A model generated the notes under the pieces. It saw nothing but the letters and a program-made list of their open reading frames with translations. It did not search any database and had not been told where the DNA came from. The position numbers and the translations under genes were made by a program. Positions 19,094 to 31,800 of a DNA stretch of 64,000 nt are shown piece after piece (position 1 is the first letter of the stretch; each line of letters opens with the position of its first letter). Source of the DNA: Litsea cubeba (Eukaryota; Streptophyta; Magnoliopsida; Laurales; Lauraceae); NCBI GenBank assembly GCA_012931725.1, contig CM022946.1, positions 2,769,200-2,833,199 on the forward strand. The letters run 5' to 3'.

Positions 19094-20529
19094 CCATGGA
19101 TTAAAAAACCGGCCGATACCGGTTCGTATCGGCCGGTACGAACCGGTATCGGCCGGAACCGGTACGATATCGGGCTGAGATATCGGTTTCAAAACTATCG
19201 GCCAAAAATCCCCAAAATATCGGTATATATGAACTTCGTCTCGGCCGTAACGAGATATCGGCCGATATTTTCAAAATATCGGCCGATATCCTTTAAAAAA
19301 ACACTAACCCTAATTTTTTTCATATTTTTCATCTTCTTCCCCTCTCCTCTCATATCCAAATACCTTAGAGCAGCAACCACACATTCACACGTCCCTCTTG
19401 CATATTTTCTTCAAGAAAAAAATATTTAAGTAAGAGAAAATCATCTTAAAGCATTTTATTATGTATTTATGTGTTTATTTTTTTTAGATGAAGCATGGAA
19501 ATCATGAGAATGTCATTTGTTTTGTATTGTTCACTTAAAAATAAGTTAGATCTATATACTTTCATGCTAGATCTACTACTCATACACATGATTTTGAATT
19601 TTTTTTCAATTTTTTTATTTTCGGATTTATTATGTATTTATGTGTTTTTTTAAATGAAGCATTAAAATCATGAGAATGTCACTTGTGTTGTGTTCTTCAC
19701 TTAGAACTAAGTTAGATCTATATACTTTCATGCTAGATCTACTCATACACATGATTTTGTATATTTTTTTTTATTTTTTAATTTTTAAAATTTTTAATAT
19801 TATAATAAAAATATATCTTTTTTTTTTAATTTCATCACAAATATGTTCTTTTAATGATTCATGGAGTGGGGGAAGGTACTCATGGTCATCATGGGGGTTA
19901 TGTTGGCCAACAAGGTGCCATGTATGAACATCATATGAATTATTCATATTACCCTAATTGGGTACCCCCTTCACCAACACCGATAATATCTATCGAACAG
20001 ATATTAATTGAGCAAGGGAGGCTTCCCCCACCACCACATGATCCCCAACGACCTTTATATGCCCCTCTATCTATCTCACTATCATGTTTCAGATTTTAAT
20101 ATGTTATCTTCATGGTCATGAATTTCACAACTAATTTGATGATTGAGTTAGTATTAAATGATGATTGATATGTTTGTTATCTACTTATCTTTATTTTCTT
20201 ATATTTTACACTAATAAATTGATCATGAGCATTAATAATGGTTGCATTATATGAAATACTAAAGAAAAAAGCGAACAGCGACACAGACATGACTCATAAC
20301 TTAAGGTGACCGAGATTTTGATTTAATGTTGTTACTAATGAAAAAAATATAGTTTTCCAGCATTTTCTAATATTCTGGATTTTTTGGATATTTTTGCGAA
20401 TTTTCTTGGATTAAAAAAAAATTCACACCGCGACGACCGCGACGGACCGATATCGGCGACGATATCCAAGACGATATCGTTTTTCGGCCCGGCCGATACC
20501 GCGACCGATACCGAGATTTTAAACCATGG
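19094..20529. mobile_element. Terminal-inverted-repeat element with CGGCCGATAT palindromes
   Basis: The ends CCATGGATTAAAA and TTTTAAACCATGG are inverted. Just inside are dense GGCCGATACCGG / GATATCGG palindromic words on both sides (19112-19290 and 20430-20515). Flanking nine-base words TTGTGCGGA and GACTGCGGA agree at six positions, which could be a decayed 9-bp Mutator-like duplication. A block of about 170 bp (GTATTTATGTGTTT to ACACATGATTTTG) is present twice, at about 19460-19592 and 19628-19757. A short open frame at 19854-20099 (Gly/His/Tyr- then Pro-rich) might be the tail of a lost transposase gene, but I cannot identify it. Confidence 0.6.
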
Positions 20530-20869
20530 GACTGCGGACTCCCTTGTAGGCCCACATGGTGCCTCCTATGCTCCATCCAACCCCCTCACACACACTACCC
20601 TCTCTTGAATACCACAAGTCCTAGGGTTTTGTCACCCATCCGAATGGGATTCTCATAATTGGGTTAAGATTCTATAATAAAACAATGCATTCTAAAATTA
20701 TTAAACTTTTTAAGGTCACGGAGTAAGGGGTACTTGAGATTTTGTAAATAATTAATTCACATCACGTTTCGCATGGAAATTATGCATAAGGAGCCTCAAA
20801 CAGGTGGGGCCCAGCTGTAAATCTCTTTCAGGTGCATCAGCTCCTGTGCTCGGTTTGCATGATATTTTC

Positions 20870-21447
20870 TAGGGGTGTACAAAACCCATACCCAACCCAT
20901 CAACCCGACCCAACCCGACAAAAACCGATCCCAACCCACAGCACAACGGGTCGGGTACAGGTCCAAATGTTTAACCCATTTTATAAACGGGTCGAATATT
21001 TATGTAGTACATATCCGACCCATATGTACCCGACCCAACCCTACATAATACAAATCCTAATTATCCAATAAAATATGTTTGATTCTTACCTCTTTGGAAA
21101 CGGTATCCACCTTACCCAAAGCCCATCTAGCATAGGTTAGATAGGTTAGAGCTGCCCATCTAGCATGAGCCTTTACCTAATCAGTTTTCTTACTCATAGT
21201 TACATATATAAGGACCACAGTTACAAATAGATTTGGGCCCCACATTTACCAATATAAGGACAACAGTTACCGTACAATATCAGAATCAGATAGTTCCTTC
21301 AAGTTGGATATTTGTCAGTAAGACTTATAATATCTTGTGATTTGAACCCCTGTACGTGATGAGATATGAGCTACAAGTACAACTCGATCATTTAAACTCA
21401 ACCCTACCCGACCCAACCCAACCCAACCCAACCCATGTACACCCCTA
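20870..21447. mobile_element. hAT-type MITE with AACCC-rich ends
   Basis: The perfect 12-bp terminal inverted repeats TAGGGGTGTACA / TGTACACCCCTA are flanked by the perfect 8-bp duplication ATATTTTC (20862-20869 and 21448-21455). Both ends are rich in ACCC/AACCC words, with tandem AACCC copies near 21405-21434. No coding sequence. Confidence 0.9.
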
Positions 21448-21557
21448 ATATTTTCCCTAATATATGATTTATATATAATTTCTACAAAATAACAGACAAA
21501 TATATTGTATAAGTTTATATATTATCCACATAACTTAAATATATATAATATTATATA

Positions 21558-21935
21558 TGAGCAAGGCTCTCCTAAGCTCAAGCTTTTGATAAAATCTCGT
21601 AAGCTCATGCTTATGGGGCCCACCTTTGGTCCATCCAATGGACCAAACACATGACCCTCCTAAATTGCACATATCCACCAACTTTCAGTCATATCCAAAT
21701 TTATTGGACCATTGGATCGACTATGTATCGATCCAAATGGATTGTTGACCATTAAACTTTTGGGCCCATATGGAGATAATAGAAATTGAGGTTGGGGCTG
21801 ATTTTTTGCAGAGAGGAAGATCTCAGGGAGTCCTTGAAATTCCCTTCATCCCCATCCCATATGGGTCCCCAGGTGGGCCCCACCTACACTTGAGCTTACC
21901 TTATCCTAAACTTGAGCTTAGGAGGGCCTTGCTCA
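21558..21935. mobile_element. MITE with 25-bp terminal inverted repeats
   Basis: TGAGCAAGGCTCTCCTAAGC at the left matches the inverse of the right end with one mismatch over about 25 bp. TTATATA flanks both sides (21551-21557 and 21936-21942), though this AT-rich word may overstate the duplication. Superfamily undetermined. Confidence 0.8.
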
Positions 21936-21942
21936 TTATATA

Positions 21943-24190
21943 TACATGCAAATATATTATTTAAATGTCCATGAGACCTGAATTGAAACCAGACCTGGAC
22001 CCAAACCCAATGATTTTATTGGGTTTGGTTATGGCCCCTAAAATCAAGACCCACTTGGACCTGTAATCAATGATGGTTTGGTTATTTGGATCTGGGTGTG
22101 GCTCGTTCTGACCTAGACCTGACTCATTGATTAAAGGTGTGACCCTTTCTGTCCCTAGTCGCTCAAATTTAGATATCAAATTCACTGATGATTATTTCCT
22201 TTTGTCGACTCACAAAATGTCATCTCACTGTTGTTTCATCTCGTTGGATGATATTCAAAGAATAGAGTTAGAATGGTGTTATTAATAGTACCTATTAAAA
22301 ATGGAAGTAGATTATATGTTGGGGAAGTTGGTAGACAATGCAGCCAGACAGATATGCACACCAAGATCCATCTTAGAAACAACTTAAACCTTAAGAAAGA
22401 GAAGGCCTAACTAATAAGAAATCCAAATCAGAAGATATTAGAGTTTCCTACACTCATTACAATATATTGTTTACAAGGGATCTTTGTGAAGAAGTGTAGC
22501 TCACGGTTAACTGAGCTCTACTGAAGAATTATTAATGAGGTCACACGGTGAAGAATACGTGAGACGTAAGAGATATAAGGTAGTGATGAAGATGAGACAT
22601 TAACTTTTGAGGGTTTTAAATTACTTAAAAGCAAGGGCTCTATGTATTTATTTCTTATCTCCCTTGACTCAAATCCCATAAAAGGGAAGGTCTTTTTTTT
22701 TTTTTTTTGAAAGATAAAGGGAAGGTCATTTGATAGTCATTTTTTGATATTCACCTTTGATTCCTCCTTTTTAGCTATATGTTGAAATGCAAAGTATTAG
22801 GATTTATTTGTTTCGGGGTACATTTAATAGAATTGCAAAGGATGATAATTTCTTATGATTTTGTCATAGCATTTGAAATTCTCCATTTGAATCCTAAAAT
22901 TTAAAACACCAATCTTCTTAAAAGTCACTTTTTGCCTTTTTGAAAATCTCAAAATCCCAACTTCTTAAATGCTAAAAATATGATTGAGCATTTAAAAAAC
23001 CATTTAGATAGAGCACTATTTGAAGAATTAACCATAATCCTTTCCGAGGCAGAATCCCTCACACCAATAAGTCCTTCAACAATAAAATCACACCCAAACT
23101 GGCTTTCTACTTTCTAGTTTCTAAGCCACATTTCGTAATGGCAAAGGAATTCGTGGCAATTCACATATTTGAAGAATCCTCACGAATTTCTCACCTAAAA
23201 TGTGCATATGATGATTTCATATCGATATTGGTGCATATTAATATTAATATAGTTGTATTAAATATTGGCATTAGTGAGAAGATTTGTCAAAATTAAGATT
23301 TTCTGTTTTTTTTTTTTTTTTTTTTGACTTATGTCCCTGGCTAAGTTGGTGCATGGTTGTTAAAGCGGGGACCACCATATTAATAGCCACATTACCAAAA
23401 TCATGGACCCCACTTTCCAAACCTAAGATTCCGAGGATACTCGGTATCCACTGACCCGACATCTTTGTTAAAGCGTCGGTGTCCCCATCACGCGGCTGTC
23501 ATTGGTGATCTCAACCGTCCATTGGTGGGCCATCAATCAGTACGAGAGAGACTAGTATGGAAGAAGCTTCCTCGAATCTGACCAAGTCGTCTCCCGTTTA
23601 CCGCCAAACTCAATGACTTTGACCAACCGCCAGAAGCACACCATCTGGGGCCATGATTCTTCTGTGAGTCTTGCACATGTTAATCAAATGTATTTTTTCT
23701 GGGGTAAGTCATTAGTCATCCCCACGTGAATGATGGTTGCGTAGCCGACAAAGGCAATAAGCCAATAACCCGCCCAAAAACACTCTACTTTACTTTTACC
23801 CTCCTAACGTCCTACGTTACATTTCCAAGATCTTGGGGGTGTAAAGATTTTCTCAAATTTTTCCTTTCTAATTTTTCTCCACCTGAAACTCCAACTCACA
23901 CACTCAGGCGGCTTACCAATTGGGCTAGAATGTGGGGATAAATAGTTGGCATAATTGTTAATTCCATTTCTTTTCAAGCCAATTTCTTTTGGAATATTTT
24001 GGAATTGAATTGGGCCTGAACAAAATGCCGCTCTTAAAATTTTTGAGCCTGATTCCGGTCTATTCCGATTATTCCGGTCTATTTCAATCTCTATTCCTAC
24101 CTCATTCGAGCTCACGATTCATACTTATATTCATATGTAGTGATAAAAAATTAAAAATAGTCAATTATAAAGTGTACTCTAATTTAAGTA
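21943..24190. other. Intergenic, no gene
   Basis: The stretch is AT-rich with homopolymers (T16 near 22690, T19 near 23308) and repeat-like text such as ACCCAAACCCAATG near 22010. I see no exon with supporting splice sites or family motifs. Confidence 0.5.
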
Positions 24191-24199
24191 TTTAAAATA

Positions 24200-24366
24200 C
24201 GAAAGTATTCAAGTGCATCCATCTCTCACTATTTTGGTGAGGGAGAGTGTCAAGTACAAAAAGGGGAGTCTTATGTACTTGACACTCTCCTTTTTGTACT
24301 ACACTTTCCTAAAGGGGAGTATCCCTCACCAAAATAGTGAGGGATGGATGCACTTGAATATTTTCC
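24200..24366. mobile_element. Mutator-type MITE forming a near-perfect hairpin
   Basis: The 167-bp element is flanked by the perfect 9-bp duplication TTTAAAATA (24191-24199 and 24367-24375). The left arm (TATTCAAGTGCATCC, CTCACTATTTTGGTGAGGGA) is the inverse of the right arm with very few changes. A second inverted repeat inside (GAGAGTGTCAAGTACAAAAA and its complement) extends the fold. Confidence 0.9.
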
Positions 24367-24959
24367 TTTAAAATATATATTTTCACTATTATTTTAGCAT
24401 TGGTCTTTTTTTCAAATTTCAGTATTCTTACATATATATATATATTTCATTATCGAACGAAGCACCAAAACTGGCTAAAATACTGAAATGGTGGGTGATA
24501 GGTTTAAATCAAAATGAGAATTAGAACAGAATTGGCAACTATGATTGTAAGAGACTTGAGAAAAAGGTAAAGGTAAATTTTTGGTAGCAACCAAAACGAT
24601 GGGGACTACCCATTTTTTTTTTTTTTTTAGAGTCATGTTAGATAGACAAGTATAAATTTTTGAATATTTAGACCAACGGAAATTCTAAATGAATTTCAAG
24701 TTAGACCTTATCCATGAGATTTAGTAAATCCTCAATTTTGTGAATTTTACTCGGATTCCTCACTTGGTATCAAATTAAATGTGCCCTAGAAAAAATGGGA
24801 AAAATAAAAAAACAAGGAATCTATGTTACATGGAAACTCTGCATCAAAAAACACTGCACCTGACCGGTACTTTCCTGAAAAATAACTACAGCAAGCAAAG
24901 ACTTTTCCTGGATTTTAGTATACCACGAGGCATGCCGTCATCATCATCATCAAGTCATG

Positions 24960-25223
24960 ACCAAATGCATGATTCCCATCCAAATCCAGCAGTTTTTGCC
25001 TCTGGCTCTTTTCCACAGACATTATCCAAGTGCAGAAGGCAGGAAAAGAGAGATTTTTCTTGTCATTGAGTATTTGGGTGCTTGTGTTTGATGGAGAATT
25101 GATGAAATCCCTGGCTTTCAAAGGTGGGGTCTTGAACTTTTTGAAAGAATCCATCTTTCATCAGTCATCATCCTCGTTTGAGCTTCTAATCTGTGCTTGG
25201 CCATGTCTGAATACTAGTAATTG
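24960..25223 (+). other. Probable 5' UTR exon of the U-box kinase gene (start approximate)
   Basis: A donor-like ATTG|GTAAGAG lies at 25223/25224 and an acceptor TTGTTACAG ends at 25818, just before the coding start at 25862, so a leader intron of about 595 bp is likely. The exon start cannot be fixed from sequence. Confidence 0.4.
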
Positions 25224-25861
25224 GTAAGAGTCTCCTGTTTTCAGATTCTAACCTTTTTGACTTTGAGATTCTTGGCCTTTTTTGGTTCTGATTTCCTCTT
25301 GCTTTCTTTGGATTTGAGACTAGTCAGATGCATCTCTCTCTCTCTATTAGTCAGCCTTGTCATTTCTTGTAAATATTTGGGTCTTATTTGAATCATGTGA
25401 AGCTTTTTTCCTTCTTCCTTTTTTTGGGCTTTGAAATTCAGTCATTTGGTATGTGTTTGAATCTTGGGTTCATTGAAAGATCCTCAAAACATTCACTATT
25501 TTGTGAGTTTTGATTAGGGGCAGTTGAAAAAATATGGGGTTTCTTTTATTATTAAGTTTTGGGTGATTCTTAAAACAGTATACTAATGTTTCTATGTTTG
25601 TTTCACTGCTTTTGGGCGATTGTACTAAACTCCTCTACGGCTTTGTTATGTGGGCATGCCTTGTATTTATTTCTCAAAGAAGTTACAAGAAGTTTTGTAA
25701 TTTATTTCCATTTCCAAGTAGTCATGTTGTTGTTGGGGGTGTGGAATTCTTATAATTTAAGATACTGAAATTAGTCTTAAGTTCATCAAATAGTGTAGTT
25801 TTACTTGTCTTGTTACAGAGAAACAAAGTCATTGAGCACTGGGCCTGTGAGGAGGGAGGAA

Positions 25862-28800
25862 ATGGAAGTTCCTGAAGTGGGGGAAGAACTTGTGTCCATA
25901 GCTCCCTCGGTTTCAACTGTTGCAGTTGCTGTCAATGGAAAAAGAAACTGCAAATCTGCACTTAAGTGGGCCTTGGAGAAGTTTGGTCCTGAAGGGAGAT
26001 ACTTTTTCAAGTTGTTACATGTCCGTCCAAAGATTACAATGGTTCCTACAGAGAGTAAGCAATGCCTCTATATCCATCCTGTGGAAATGTTCTTCTGTTT
26101 ATGTAATGAAAGATTATTTACTTTGCAGTTGTTAATTTTGATTTGCTACTCAATCATGATTGATTCCCTCTGATAATTTTTAACTGAGTGGCTCTCTTCC
26201 TGTACGCATCACCACATTCATCATTGTAGGTTTTATAGGAAGAACCAAAAAAGTTCCTTCTTCTATTTAAGATACATAGTATGTTATGGCTGCAGCACCC
26301 ACTTTCCTGAACCATCTAAACTATTCAATTCAGGACTGCAAGTTTCGAAAGTAATACATTTGAAAACTAGTTGGAGGTTGTAAATTGACATGTATTACCT
26401 ACATTGGTCTACTAGCAGAACATTAAATTATATCGGCTTTACCTCTATTCGACAATGAACATGATGGTGCTCAAACTCGGGGAAAAAAAAAGAAGAAAAT
26501 GTGCGATTGTCCTTATCTTGGAAGAGCTATGCTGAGCCTTTACTGATAATTTCGCTTTTACCTGGTCTAATTGAGAACATGGATCTGGGGAAGGACCGGG
26601 AAGGATTCATGGAGAACGAATCTATCTCACTTGAATCCATTCCTACGCTGTCTGATCACAGACCCATATTAATGACAACCGAGGATAAGACTGACTTGAC
26701 TGGGCCCCTCTATACCTTTGAGGATGGATCGACAATGTCTTATGAATGCAGAATTGGCTGAGGACACCGTGCAATTCTTTGGATTACATAATCCACACTG
26801 ATGAACATCAAGGGCCTGTTTGTTTGCATAGAATACATAGGAATTAATGGCTGAATGAGCTCCATGGAGGATTATTAAAGAGGAGAGGAGCGAAGTATAT
26901 GCAGTGAGGGGTGAAGGATAAGGTAGGGATTTAGATGGGATCTTGTCTTTCCTGATGGCTGGGTATTTTAATCACTTATAGAAATACAAAGTCTTAGAAT
27001 TCCTAGGAATTCAATTACATGATACAAACAGGCAGTAAAGAAAAGGTATCTGATCTTACTCCCTATTCTTAGCTGGGGTTAACCTCATTTATCTCACTGC
27101 GCCTCGCCAGATATCTCTCACGTAGTGAAAATAGTCAATTTGTGGGCAATCATTGTCGTATTCCTGTCACCTCTGTTCATTGCGTTATTATATATCTTTG
27201 TGCACCATTTGCAAGGCCTTTTTTTTCTCTCCTCTTTCTTCTATCCCTTGAAAATTTATGCTGGCTTTGATTGGGTTGGATGCCCACATACCCATCGTTC
27301 ACCCACTGCATGGCATGTGATTTTGGCGACTCTTTTGTATTCAATGTGTAAGAAAAAACACTCTGTATCAAAGTACTTGGTAGAGGTGGAATTCACGCAA
27401 TGTCTTCTGTCTGTTGTGTAAATCATATGGTATCCAAGAATTAAACATTTATGTTGATACCCCTTCTCCATCATATGGAGATATTATCAGTGCCATCTGC
27501 ATTGATCTAATCCAATATCACACAAGTGTACTAAACGTACTTAACTGGCTACAGAAATAACATTTCCTTACATTGCCCACACCATCAACTTCTAGATATT
27601 CTCACCAAGGCAGCAACTCGAGCTCAACATGAATTTCTAGTTGAGGGTCCGATGTTTTTCTCTATCCCTTTCAGGGTGAGTATATAAAAATGGAGGAGCA
27701 CTCACATGGGCCTAATGGTTCAAATGTCAAACCATCACTCTTGGCCCCTTAAATCATACACTATTTGAGGTGTTTTGTTTACAATTATTACCCTCTCTTT
27801 TGTTTTCATTTGTATTTGCCCTATCCCTGTGGAGCAAAAGAAAAAAAGAAAGAAAGGAGGGTGTTTCTTGTAATGTACATATCATTCTCTTAATGATATT
27901 ATAAAAGGGCACCAAGACATTCTAAACACCCCTGAAATTAGTTTCCACAAGAATATATGGGATTTTAAAACTTCAATGCTAAAAAAACCACTGAATGTTT
28001 TGGCTATTTTTAAACTAATGAACTAATGTTGACTGCTTTCTGCACTCCAGGCAACTTGTTGACCTCAACCAGGCCACAAAACTCAGGTTTTCCATCGATT
28101 GACATGGCTCCAGTGTCCAATCTTCCAGCTAGTCTAAACCAGTTCAGGACTTGCCTTACATGCAATCATATTTTTATTTATTTTTTTCGTAATCATTTTT
28201 GGAACTTGGGTTCACCATGTCAATTCACGACGTCCTGAGCTGAAATATGGACATTATAGTTTGGTTACAACTGACAGAAATTTTAGTTACGAAACAAATA
28301 ATAAAGATGAAATCATATTGCTCCATCAAAATATTGGTCAATGATGTCTGGGTCGTATGCGCTGTTCCTAATTGATTTCGATTTGGTTGTAAACCAAAAT
28401 TCATGCCATCAGAAATTTTAACTGAATGGATGATTATTAATCTGCTAAGAATTTCTTGACAACCTTATTGGAAGTTGGCGGTTTGGGTTTCCTTCTAGAT
28501 GGGGTTCTTTATTATGGAATTATATGGTTGTGGCTGTATTGAGGTCAATTTGTCTTGAACATGACAGGTGGACTTTTTAAAATCTATCAAAACCTACACA
28601 TGATGTTGCTATTATGGTGAAGTCTGATAATTTCTTGGCCCAGTTCAACTAAAAAGTTCATAGGAGTATCCACATGATCTTAAGAAGTGGTTGAAATGGT
28701 GATACCATGCTTATTTAGCATCTGAACTTTATGAGTAAATTTTTTGGCCTTCTTAGGCATTTTACTCCTATTCATGGTAAACGTTAGAAGCAGTTACAAT

Positions 28801-31800
28801 TTCAGAAAAAAAAAAGAAAAAGAAAGAAAAGGAAAGGATCTTGATGTGTTACGAAATTGGAAAAGGCATCGAGTAGGATAAACTGTTTCTGACTTATAAT
28901 AGCTACTCTCACTCATAGTGCAGTATTTCACCTTGAGCAATGTTCTATTTTTGCACTGTCTCAAATTCACAGCTTATGTATAGCCTTCTATTCTTTAAAA
29001 ATGTGAATATCCAAATGCACCCTTGTGCTTACTCTGTCAGAACTTCTATTCGGTTATATAATCCACCTACTGAGGCACAATTGTTAAACAGATCATTCTG
29101 GTTTTGTATCCTTGTCTTCCATCTAAAAAAGAAAACTGTTCGTTATTTGATCCCCCATTTAAATCTATTCTCAATGCTCTTCTTACTTCCTCTAAAACAG
29201 TCTCAAAGACCATTTTTTGACCTTTCTTCATTCTTTTCTACTTTTTTTTTTCTCCATTTTTTGACCTTGCTTCATTCTTTTCTACTTATTTCCCTTCCAG
29301 TGGGTAATTATCTTCCTATCTCAAATGTGCGAGATGATGTAGCTTCTGCATATAAGAAGGAAACAGAATGGCGGACGAATACAATGCTTCTCCCCTATAA
29401 GAAAATGTGCTCTCAAAAGAAGGTCAGAATTCACATTCATTCAACCTCATGTCAAGGGGAAGAAAATAATTAACAAACTTGTTTCATTGTTCATCCAGGT
29501 AGAAGCAGAAGCGGTGGTGATTGAGGCAGATGATGTGCCTGAGGCAATATCGTTAGAGATTGCTAAGTTCTCTATCAGCACACTTGTTATAGGAGGCTCA
29601 TCCCGTAGCTTGCTAGCAAGGTAAAACTAACATTCTTATTATCAATTGTATGTTTTCAATACTTAATGACATGTTGATTTTATTTTTTCTGGAAATTGTA
29701 AAATATAATGCAACTTTTGTACATAGAAATTCACCTTTATAATCATAGGGATCAATGTAAAGCCCTTTTTGTAATGAGTTCTAGAATTTTTCCATAGTTT
29801 CTTCAAATTTATGCCTGAACAGGTGTGGGGTGTATCAGTTACGGCAAGGAAGTGGATCCTATGAATCCCAAGTGCTAATTATTGATATAGGAAGAATTGG
29901 TCCCCACTTATTAACTACAACCATTTTGAAATGTATTTCCAATGGTGTTGCAATTGAGTTTGCAAAGCAGTTGTCGCAATTCACTCCAAATTCAAAACAA
30001 CTAGTATGTCTAAAGTTCAATACAGGTGAAAGTTCCAAATCTTAGGTAAGGGCAAGCTTTGAAGACTAAAGAGAGTATTAACTCCCCGTACACTGGCGGA
30101 GCATGATACCTTTACAAGACTGATTCCCTCTACATAACTAGTAATTTAGTTTTGTCCAATCTATTTGTGTACTTACTCTTCCTTAAAGCCTGCCTAAAGG
30201 GTATCATGTAATTGCGGATTGTGGACATTAATATAAAATACGTGTCTCTCCCTCGAAGAGGTACGGCAGTTTTTAGGCCAATAATAATATTCTAATATCC
30301 GTGTATCCAAGAATCAGAGTAGGGCAGTCTTGTTTTCCAAAGGATCCAATTATTGTATATGCCAAGACATCTAACTTCATCTTTCTATAGCTGTAGTTAG
30401 CCTGTCGTATTATGTCTACTAGTGGTATTCCTTTGAAAGAAACCATTTTCTGATCCCACTCAAAATAACATAAAACAAATGGTGAAGAATCACTTCAATA
30501 TATCTCCTTCATTGTATTGTTTGTTTAACAATCCTTTGACATTCCTTTTGTGGAGAGAAGACAATTGCTATGTCCCCGGCCGTTGCTCAGCTGGTTAGGG
30601 ACATCTTGTAGTGTACTAGGGTGAATGAGTTTAAGTCTCAAAAAGAAAAACCCCGGTATGTGTGAGACTGTGACCTCCAGTTTAATTTATCATAAATGAC
30701 CAATTATATTGAGGGGGATTTCACTTCTTAAGGAATCTTACCGAGTTATCTTGGATTTTTGTTATGTTTCTGAGGAATAGCATGCGCAAACTGTTCGCCA
30801 GGGCAGTGGGATGCTTTTGTATGACATATTTTTTTTGGAATTGTCTGTGTAATTGTTCTCTCTTTTTTTTGTTCTTTTTTTTGGCATTATTTATGCAATT
30901 ATTTTCTTCATTATCAGTGTTGAACACTATACAATTTTGGATGGTTGTGTTGTTATAACTGTATTGGCATAGTGGGTCTCATCTTCAATTAATCAAGTTT
31001 TCACAATCAACTAAATATTGTGTTTTACTCTCTTGTGTAACCATAATCCATGTGACAGTGGCACATGAGTTCCATTTCTAAATTCTTTAGCATTTAGTTT
31101 TTCTGGTTGATAATTTACAAGTGAGGTCTCTACAGAAAATTCAGAGGCCACGATGTTTCCTCGAGAATCTCAGGATGCATACCGAGCTTTTGTACTGTCT
31201 ACATTATTTCAAAGGGAAGATTGTCATCTGTGCGTACATCCACTTCAGATACAGATGAAAGAACCTTGGATGAAAGGAGTGATTCTAATGTTTCTACTAA
31301 AAGCAGCTCAAGTTCTATGTCTTCCCCACAGACCGGTAATATACCTATATGGGCCTTCCACCTATCAGCTTAAGCTTTTGGGTTGGTATGTGTTTTCTTA
31401 CATGGTATCAGAGCGGGTTTTGATCCCGTTGCTCTTGTGTAGCCCATGTGACAGGCCCGTCCATGAAATATGTTGGGCCTGTACGCAGGGCGGGGGGGGG
31501 GGGGGGGGGGGGGGGGTGGTTTGGTATGGGCCTTCCACCTATCAGCTTAAGCTTTTGGGTTGGTATATGGTTTCTTACAATCCACATATGATGATTCAGC
31601 TATGCACCCTCCCAATGCGTTGCAGAGTGGAATAACCATCCATTTCTGCCAAAACATTCAAACCACTTGTAATTTGTGGTAATCCTGATGCTACCAGTGT
31701 ATTCAGTTGTAGCTGTTGGAAGTCAATCTAAACACTTGATCAGCTTTTAGAGCTTGATTGAGTTTTTCCATTCAGGAGTCACTTGGGTCGAAAGCAAGCT

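Noticed and set aside
20870..21447. Interstitial telomere-like array because of repeated AACCC
   Set aside because: Plant telomere repeat is CCCTAAA-type. These AACCC words sit inside a MITE with a perfect target duplication.
28940..29473. 177-residue plus-strand open frame overlapping kinase exon 2
   Set aside because: Only the part from 29301 fits the USP domain in frame with exon 1. The upstream part is pyrimidine-rich intron.
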